Positions 57,861 through 64,000 of a stretch of DNA of 64,000 bases are shown here, in pieces. The position numbers and the translations under genes were made by a program. Source of the DNA: Biomphalaria glabrata (lineage: Eukaryota > Mollusca > Gastropoda > Planorbidae). Position 1 is the stretch's first letter. Each line of letters opens with the position of its first letter. A model generated the notes under the pieces. It worked only from the letters and a program-made list of their open reading frames with translations. It ran no database searches and was not told the origin of the DNA. The stretch spans positions 12,461,970 through 12,525,969 of the forward strand of contig NC_074726.1 in the NCBI RefSeq assembly GCF_947242115.1, in the 5' to 3' direction.

Positions 57861-58468
57861 ATCTCCAGCTTTCTCGTTCTGAAGTCGCCTGCAGTCAGAT
57901 GCCTTCTTCTATGTTAGTTTTTTCTTCAACTCAATTTGAAAACCAGTAACTGACGTTTAAAAATTGTCATTTATATTTAATTTTTAACATTTATTGCATC
58001 CTAGAAGCGAATCGTCTGTTCTTTACGGAGCATTGTTAGGCGAATTACATAGACATCGATATCCTTAGGCAGTAATTCATTTGTCAACAAACAAGCTATC
58101 TGAGATTGTAAAACAGATGGAAATAGATATAATATCTCTATAAAAGAGAAAATGATTTAATCAATGAAAGTCATTTTTTTTCTTGCAGTCGGAGGTTGGT
58201 TTCATTTCATACATTTGCGTTAGATACCCACCATGTAAAACATCTTTTTTTAGCCTTCTTTAAGTCATCGTAAACCGATGAATCTTCTTGTTTCTCAACA
58301 AATTCTTACATCGTATTAAGAGCTTAACAAAACGAAAAATGCAACTCCCTTTCAAAATCCAGCGAACTTCAGTTTAAAATAAGAGTTTAATATGCTGCTC
58401 ATCCTTAGTTTCACAATACTGTTGAAAGTTGAGCTTATTTTTGGAATGGATTTGTAAATTATTTAAAA
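57861..58468. other. No feature recognised
   Basis: AT-rich sequence without an open frame of note or similarity to other parts of the window. Confidence 0.45.
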
Positions 58469-59355
58469 CTAGCCATATATTATCCGCGGCTCTTAATTAG
58501 CGTATCACTGAAATAGTTACTGATATAGTGCATTAAAAACAATTAAAGAAAATAATGTTATAAGTAAATCGAATGCATGAATTCAAGATATAAAAACACT
58601 AGGAATGGAGCTAAAAATAGCTATTTGACCTAGATATCTAGATCCAATTATTGAATGAAAACATTGGCTTATGTATTTAGAAGTGCACGATATCAAGATG
58701 TCAAATATATTGTAATAACTTAAGTGAGGCAACTCAACGAGGACATAGACGTTTATTTACAAGGAGACATGACAAACACAAAGGGGCATCTGCCTTGAGT
58801 ACAGCGTCTCCATATTGGCTCTAGACTTGGGCGGAAATCGTTAGTCTCCTAAAGTCAACATCCGACTTGTTTGGTCACAGATAGTGCGCACCTTCTTTCT
58901 GCACTATCTTGGATGGCGGTGCGCATGGCAAAGTCATAACAATATTTTATAATTAAAGCAAACGCGCGAATGTAACTGTTAATATAACATTGTTAGTTTA
59001 ATTTTATGTAGATATAGATCTAGAATCTTAAAAAAAGTGTAAATGTAAAAAAATTACGTTTTCTTGAATTAAGGCTATTTTCGATCTAAAGATTTTCATC
59101 TCTGCGCATGCGTGAACTCTCCGTCTTGTCTCATCATATAGACATGGTAAACATGGCCTAGATCTATAAAATACTAAGGCTTAAATAGAGTTGAGCAACT
59201 TTTGTTTTTTTGAAAGTCTTAAGTTTGTTTTAGGGCTACCATACATACGTTACGGTTCCAGTTAGTACCCAAGGAACATTTCTGATAAGTTCTATCAAGA
59301 TTAGTCAAACGGTTTTGATTACATGCATACGCCACATTTTACTTTATAGTATAGA
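58469..59355 (-). mobile_element. Second non-autonomous Helitron
   Basis: On the minus strand it begins TCTATACTATAAAGTA after an A (59,356) and ends CTAG before T, with CCGCGG palindromic sequence near the end. The 5' 230 bases match the Helitrons ending at 45,100 and 55,283. A short LTR is inserted at 58,711-58,941, leaving about 650 bases of Helitron. Confidence 0.72.
58711..58941. mobile_element. Short solo LTR (fossil), copy B, nested in the Helitron
   Basis: It starts TGTAATAACTTAAG, ends AGTCATAACA and is flanked by ATAT on both sides. It matches the copy at 36,224-36,420. The uninterrupted target resembles 53,650-53,665. No internal region. Confidence 0.72.
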
Positions 59356-60339
59356 TTTTTATAATTAGATTCCAATAGAAATAAAGTTGTAGAATACTTT
59401 TTAACAAGATGTTGCCTGTGTATTACAACTCACAATGTGAATACTGAATAGATATGGATGTTCTTTATTCTATTTTTCTTATGAAGTCTTTGTAGCGTCC
59501 AATCACTGATATTACCCATAACTCCCAATAAGTGACATAACTACACAATTTCGAAATTATTTTCCATCACTAACCAAACAAACTAGTCGTTTTTTAAGAG
59601 TCCACAAAACATAATTCTGCTTTGCCTTTTTTAAAACAAATATTGTTTGAATAGTAGAATTTTTTTTTATTGTTAATGAATATTCTTAATTTTTTTGTAT
59701 ACTGCTATATATGTTCGTGTAGCCGCCGAATTGGTTTCATTAACTCATTTCAAAATGCTGTCTTTTAAAGTAAAATATTTGAATACTTTTTATCTGTTTG
59801 CTATTGGATATATATTGTGAATGTATGTGTATAATAGCGAGATATTGTCAATGTTTTCGTTGTTTAAAAAAGGTTAAATTATTTTATTTGAAAGTTTATA
59901 GCTTTTGCGTTTTTTTTAATTAACATTTACATATTAATATATTAACAAATGTACATAAAATAAAATAAACATCTAGAAAGCTTATTACTAAATCATTAAC
60001 TTTTACGCGCGCAAGAATCAAAGGCAATAGATACCTCGGATTACAGCAATAGAGAAAGAATTTAAACATAGAAAAAGGGGATTCACGAACTCAATATCTA
60101 ACCATAGACATATATATATATGTAGGCCTATCTAACATTGTTTGATATTTTAAATTAGAAGCAAGCTAACCAGTATATATTTAGTTTGCTAGAGTAAATT
60201 TGAAGACATTGTTTCAGTGTGCCTCTAGACTTTTTTCCATCTTCTACGCCTAGCGCCCCCCTACCGCCCAGCGCCCCCTTCCGCCCCAATGGCTCCCAGC
60301 GCCCCCAATTTCACGAAATCGCCCCCACCCCGCGACCAC
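59356..60339. other. Intergenic AT-rich stretch with a GC-rich patch
   Basis: Mostly AT-rich without recognised features; a TA run lies near 60,111. At 60,240-60,345 there is an imperfect CGCCCCC/GCGCCCCC repeat that looks like the end of a transposon. Confidence 0.4.
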
Positions 60340-60575
60340 TGCTCTATACTGTTCAAACCGGCTTTCACTAGATCATCGCTGTTTGTAGTGCGGTCTTGCC
60401 ACCGTGCCTCCATGTTGAAGCGAAAACATCTTTGGTTAAGGGTTTAAGACGTCTTAGTCGCTTTCTGTATAATACCCATGTCTCAGATCTATATAGAATG
60501 GTTGAAAGAACCACTGCTTGGTAGACGCTGATTTTTGTAGGCAGGTGAAGCGATTTATTCCGTCAACTCACTCCT
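60340..60575 (-). mobile_element. LINE reverse-transcriptase fragment
   Basis: The minus strand encodes LPTKISVYQAVVLSTILY, then a stretch ending ETWVLYRKRLRRL. This is the post-catalytic region common in invertebrate non-LTR elements (usual form VY.AVVLSTLLYG.ETW). A shift of frame then leads into MEARWQDRTTNSDDLVKAG, also typical of that region. It is a short dead fragment; the clade is not determined. Confidence 0.65.
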
Positions 60576-60601
60576 AGAGGCTTCATATCTTATATAATAC
60601 A

Positions 60602-60745
60602 GTCGTTACTTCAAAATAGAAAATGATTACTTCCTAAGCGTGAAGCATTTATTCATGCATATTAACCAATGACCTAAACTCCTCCAAGTCACTGGTTTTC
60701 ATGGCTAGCTCAGGCAACCCATTCCATGCTCTAATAGCACTAGGT
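60602..60745 (-). mobile_element. LINE 3' tail fragment, second copy
   Basis: About 140 bases match 37,752-37,897 (GTTACTTCAAAA, ATTAACCAATGACCTAAA, GGCAACCCATTCCATGCTC). This contains the end of the reverse transcriptase frame and the 3' untranslated tail. Confidence 0.72.
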
Positions 60746-60984
60746 GGCCTCCAAAAGCACTACTGGCCCCAGCCTGACGGTTATCAACTTTCCTTGAAAA
60801 CGAGGCGTCATTCGATACCATGCTTCCTAGATATGTGGTCTGCCACGTTTAGGGGATCTCTATTTATGGGGATTTTTGGGGCTGAGTAGGTTTTATTGGG
60901 TGAATTCTTCAACATTATATTTTTTTATGTTAAAAAAAAAACGAATGAAGCGGCAGCGTATGCGAATTCGTTTGACTGCTCCGA

Positions 60985-61250
60985 CGTTTTGTCCAAAAAT
61001 GATCTTAAGACGACGCGGCCGATCTATCGGCCCAAGGCTATTTGGCGAAAAAGACGAGCCGGCCGATCTATTGGCCGCGACGTTTCCAACCGTAGGATTG
61101 GCTTGCCAGTGTTTGTATCAGCCAATCAGATTACTTCTTACTATTTTTACACATTAATAGACTGTAATGGCGGCTTCCTTCGCTATTTTATCGCGATAAT
61201 TATTATTTTTTTATTTTTTGAAGTTAGCTAGTGAGAGGTGAAAATTTTAA
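60985..61250 (+). promoter_or_regulatory. CpG-containing, CCAAT-box-bearing promoter-like segment
   Basis: In AT-rich surroundings this stretch has several CpG-rich inverted motifs (CGGCCGATCTATCGGCC near 61,017; GGCCGATCTATTGGCCG near 61,063). It also has a CCAAT box (AGCCAATCAG, 61,119-61,128) with an inverted counterpart (GATTGGCTTG near 61,095), then AATGGCGGC. A promoter reading is an inference; transposon origin is also possible because a phrase at 60,950 recurs near 31,915. Confidence 0.3.
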
Positions 61251-61251
61251 C

Positions 61252-61305
61252 ATGTCAGCCGTTGATATTGATGAAAGCAAACTCACCGACTCTGATTTTA
61301 TTTAA
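61252..61305 (+). CDS. Tiny open frame after the promoter-like segment
   Basis: ATG at 61,252 opens a 17-codon frame (MSAVDIDESKLTDSDFI, then TAA). It is acidic. It could be a first-exon start lost by mutation, or chance. No donor site follows in frame. I do not assign a function. Confidence 0.15.
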   Translation: MSAVDIDESKLTDSDFI

Positions 61306-61947
61306 AATATGCTAGAATTAATAAATATAAGGGCAGAATTGAGGAAAAGTTAAGATCTAAGTTTACACTAATACTAGAATTTACTAGATCTAGATCTAGT
61401 AACTAGTATGTGTTGACGATGTCTAATCCTTGGTAACATGGTTTAGAAGTAAGGGTGGGTAGCTGTATAGAGAAGACCCATTTGAGAACCAAGAGATTAG
61501 CACCCAATAGACTGTTTTATGCTCTTTTTTTACTATCAATTTAGTTAAAACAGTTGTCAGGAAGACTAATAAATATGATGCCAACTTTCTGAAAAGAAAC
61601 TGCTAAAAAATAACGATCCCTGAGTCATAAATGTGTGTTAGTCACTGTGACAATAATGAAGGTGCTTGTTTCCATGGTACCTGGGGAGGGGGGAGAGAAA
61701 AGTAGTAAAATAATGTGACTGAAGGGTCTCAATGTACCTTGTTTCCCTAAACACATGTATTAGGGCTTATTCAAGCCTAAAACTTCTTAAATAACTCTTA
61801 CCTTTATAATTCTGTTCTGTTTTGAAAAAACGTTTTTGGAATTTTATGCGCATAAATTATGCAAATTAGCTTGGTTTATTTTAATAAATGTTAATATTTC
61901 AGATAAATTCCATAATATTGAATTAGTTCATTCATTTCCCTACAATA
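61306..61947. other. No gene recognised
   Basis: AT-rich sequence with a short GGGGAGGGGGG run near 61,683. Nothing else was identified. Confidence 0.45.
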
Positions 61948-62070
61948 ATAGTCCAAACCTCCCGCAGGACGACAGGGGATGGGAGCGGGCAGGGTTTAAA
62001 CCCTGGACCACTGACAAATCTGAACGACAGTCCAGCGCGCAAACCGCACGACCAAGTAGCCATCCATTTT
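61948..62070 (-). mobile_element. tRNA-derived SINE head, second family
   Basis: On the minus strand GGCTACTTGGTCGTGCGG, then a GCGCGCTGGACTGTCGTTC phrase, and later CCAGGGTTTAAACCCTG resemble tRNA boxes A and B, followed by CCATCCCCTGTCGTCCTGCG. The head differs from the SINEs at 30,266 and 34,352. The body is cut short after GGTTTGGACTATT. Confidence 0.6.
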
Positions 62071-62219
62071 CTAGATCGTTATTATTTATTCTACTTTTGC
62101 CTGCTATGTTTGGAATTATATATATTTATCTTTTGAGATCCATAAGCTTTTAAAGTTTAAAATGTGCACAATTTAATTTTAAAAAAAATAATTTTTTAAT
62201 TTTTTTTTCATTTCAGAAA

Positions 62220-62333
62220 ATGTTAAGAAATTACCAGAGAAAAACACAAGGCTCGTATGGTCAACATTCTTGACAGGAGATTTAAAAGCTATCGCTGATG
62301 GGATGCCACTTAACAATGTCTCCGAAAAAATTA
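62220..62333 (+). pseudogene. pogo-type transposase N-terminal HTH fragment
   Basis: ATG 62,220 begins MLRNYQRKTQGSYGQHS and then stops. About 12 bases on, in another frame (from 62,282), LKAIADGMPLNNVSEK follows. Together the order matches the psq-type helix-turn-helix at the start of pogo/Tigger-like transposases (NY.RKT.RGS....L..AI..G.PLN..S). A T-rich tract and CAG precede the ATG. Nothing of the DDE catalytic domain follows. It is a broken fragment of a plain DNA transposon. Confidence 0.6.
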
Positions 62334-63251
62334 CATTTATAATTATTAAATATTTCACTTATACTTTTTAAATTTGTTTGTCAAAATTTATTATTTATGT
62401 TTGTGTATACCAAATATCGCAAGCTAAAATTATTTAAAAACAAATTCATGTGTTTATATAATTACATACTGGTACACTAATACATACAACTAAGAGCTGA
62501 AAAACATAAAAATAATTTTTAAAGTTTTTAGTTTTCATTAATTTTGCTTCTGCATTTTAATCAATTTTCTTTTTTATCTTGTTTACAAACTAAAATTGAA
62601 AACAAAATTACCAGCCTAAATTTATACACAAAAACAAACATCTACGAAGAAAAGAAAATCCTTATTTGCTTGAACATAATTAATAATCAATTATCATTAT
62701 TATTCTTGTGTGCAAGGATAAAAAAAATTATTTGCAAACAAAATTACACATACAAATATATATACACAATAATATATACACCTAAGAGATTCAAAAAACA
62801 ATTAAATTCTTTATTTACCACAATTTTTGCTTTGGGGGTAAGTGGCCCTTGGAAGGGCTTTTTGCCCCAAGTGTGGGGTAAAATGTCCCTTAAAATTTTT
62901 TTTTAATTTCATGCAATAATTTTTAGATGCATTGAAATAAATTTATTTTAAAAACTAATTTGTAAATTAGACATGTAACACTAAATGAAAACCAAATTTA
63001 AGATAAAATTATATTAATAAGCTAGCTTGTATAGGCCATAGAAGCTTAGGGGGGGCTTTTTGCCCCACGTTACCCTATATATAATTTTGTGTACGTAAAG
63101 CAATTAGTTTATTTGTTAGGAATTTTTTTGTAAGTGAAGTGTTAAGGCTGGAAATAGGGCTCCGTCTTTTTGGCACAAGACATGCTAAAATGCTCCGTCT
63201 TAAGAGGCTTAAGAATATTAACGCAATGTTTTTAAGTTTTTCTGCCATTTT
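62334..63251. other. AT-rich stretch with two related G-rich phrases
   Basis: The phrase GGGCTTTTTGCCCCA occurs at about 62,855 and 63,053, both followed by sequence rich in T and A. It is otherwise featureless; open frames here lack motifs and have low-complexity composition. Confidence 0.4.
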
Positions 63252-63430
63252 ATTAGCGGCCCCCGTAAGGGAAAAAGCCGCTATTAGGTTTGTGCAAAAT
63301 GTCCGTCTGTCATATTCAGATCTCAAAAACTAGAAGAGAAATGAAAAATATTATTTCCCCATGCGATGCGGCTTGAAACGTTTAGGTGCAACAGATACTT
63401 TTGGTTTTCTTAAAGCAAACCGTTTAATTT
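63252..63430 (+). repeat. Hairpin-ended dispersed repeat, copy 4
   Basis: Starts TTAGCGGCCCCCGTAAGGG, then AAAAAGCCGCTATTAG: outer stem AGCGGC/GCCGCT, inner CCC/GGG. It then reads GTCCGTCTGTCATATTCAG, CTCAAAAACTAGAAG and GGTGCAACAGATACTTTTG in family order. Confidence 0.72.
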
Positions 63431-63830
63431 ATAAAATTAATTATGCAAGCGATTTTTTCATAAAAATACACCAATACTAAAACAATACATAAATGTAAGG
63501 GGGATAATTTTACAGTATGTTAACAAAGAAAGACAATTTTATTTTTGTATATTTTCGGTCAAATTCGTTCTTACAATGTACAAGAAATGTTCACAACAAA
63601 TATAAATATTAGTTAAAGTGTTTTTTTCTGGTCAACTAGCTGCTAAAAAAAAAAAAAAACATTTATATTTGCCTAAGAATGCAATTTGTATGTAAATATC
63701 ACCAACATTTAAAAAAATGGACTTTTTATGCAGCGACTTTCGTGCAGTAGCGTAACGTTGCGGCATGAAACTATGCCAAACTAATTCCTTAAAAATCTTT
63801 AAATAATCAGATTTTATTAATTTTTCCTTT
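63431..63830. other. No feature recognised
   Basis: AT-rich sequence between two copies of the hairpin-ended repeat, with a long A run at 63,644-63,659. Confidence 0.4.
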
Positions 63831-64000
63831 AGTGCCCCATCAGAATAAAAGCCGCTTATTTTTTGGCGTTTTGTTTGTTGGTCATTCTGTCCGTCACGTT
63901 TATATAAAAACCAACAACGCTAAACGCTATTGAAAATCCGATTTATCCTTCAATGTTCCTTCCAAAGCATTGCAATAGTTTTAATTATCTATAATATATT
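63831..64000 (+). repeat. Hairpin-ended dispersed repeat, copy 5 (cut by the window edge)
   Basis: Starts TTTAGTGCCCCATCAG, then AAAAGCCGCTTATTTT; the hairpin is decayed. It then follows the family through CATTCTGTCCGTCACG, CTATTGAAAATCCGATTTA and GCATTGCAATAGTTTT, running to the end of the window. Confidence 0.6.

Noticed and set aside
63075-63333. Opposed 83- and 64-codon frames near the right edge
   Set aside because: They overlap the hairpin-ended repeat and AT-rich DNA, and no family motifs are visible.

Overview
The window looks like an animal nuclear genome, most likely a gastropod mollusc of the freshwater-snail (Biomphalaria/Bulinus/lymnaeid) type. The base composition is AT-rich. 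Genes are split by introns with GT..AG borders. The interspersed repeats (tRNA-derived SINEs, Helitrons, hAT elements, short LTRs, LINE tails) resemble families I associate with pulmonate snails. The organism is inferred from sequence character alone.

Positions 1-29,224 are one uninterrupted tandem array of a 39-base unit, about 750 copies by length, and the left end runs out of the window. The unit is a duplicated 3' splice site: 28 bases of intron tail (polypyrimidine tract and AG) plus the first 11 bases of an exon. The array ends directly on that exon at 29,225-29,371. A second, single-copy version of the same intron tail and exon lies at 38,812-39,006.

That second exon is the middle exon of a complete three-exon host gene on the + strand (33,800-33,974; 38,851-39,006; 43,657-43,844). 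It encodes a 172-residue, four-membrane-span protein of the claudin/PMP22/EMP superfamily with the W..GLW..C..C signature. Both introns are phase 1. The exon at 29,225 is an open, splice-competent paralogous copy. Its own first exon would have to lie left of the window, beyond the array.

The introns and flanks are full of transposable elements. Intron 1 holds a 742-bp hAT-type element with a perfect 14-bp inverted terminus and 8-bp target duplication, itself split by a SINE. It also holds a short solo LTR and a LINE tail. Intron 2 holds a 306-bp inverted-repeat element and a broken Ty3/gypsy fossil.

From 43,977 onward there is a nested stack. A non-autonomous Helitron (43,977-45,100) comes first. 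Then a hAT-type insertion (45,688-57,435, 8-bp target duplication) contains a large Rep/helicase Helitron (45,785-55,283, minus strand), and that Helitron contains a solo LTR. A second solo LTR lies just outside the Helitron's 5' end. The Helitron protein has HUH, two-tyrosine and PIF1 helicase motifs and an N-terminal coding array of about 26 copies of a 23-residue charged repeat, but it is interrupted by stops.

The right-hand 7 kb holds another non-autonomous Helitron with a nested short LTR, LINE fragments, a tRNA-derived SINE, a broken pogo-type transposase HTH, and two copies of a dispersed repeat with a conserved terminal hairpin. No rRNA gene, functional tRNA gene or CRISPR array was seen.
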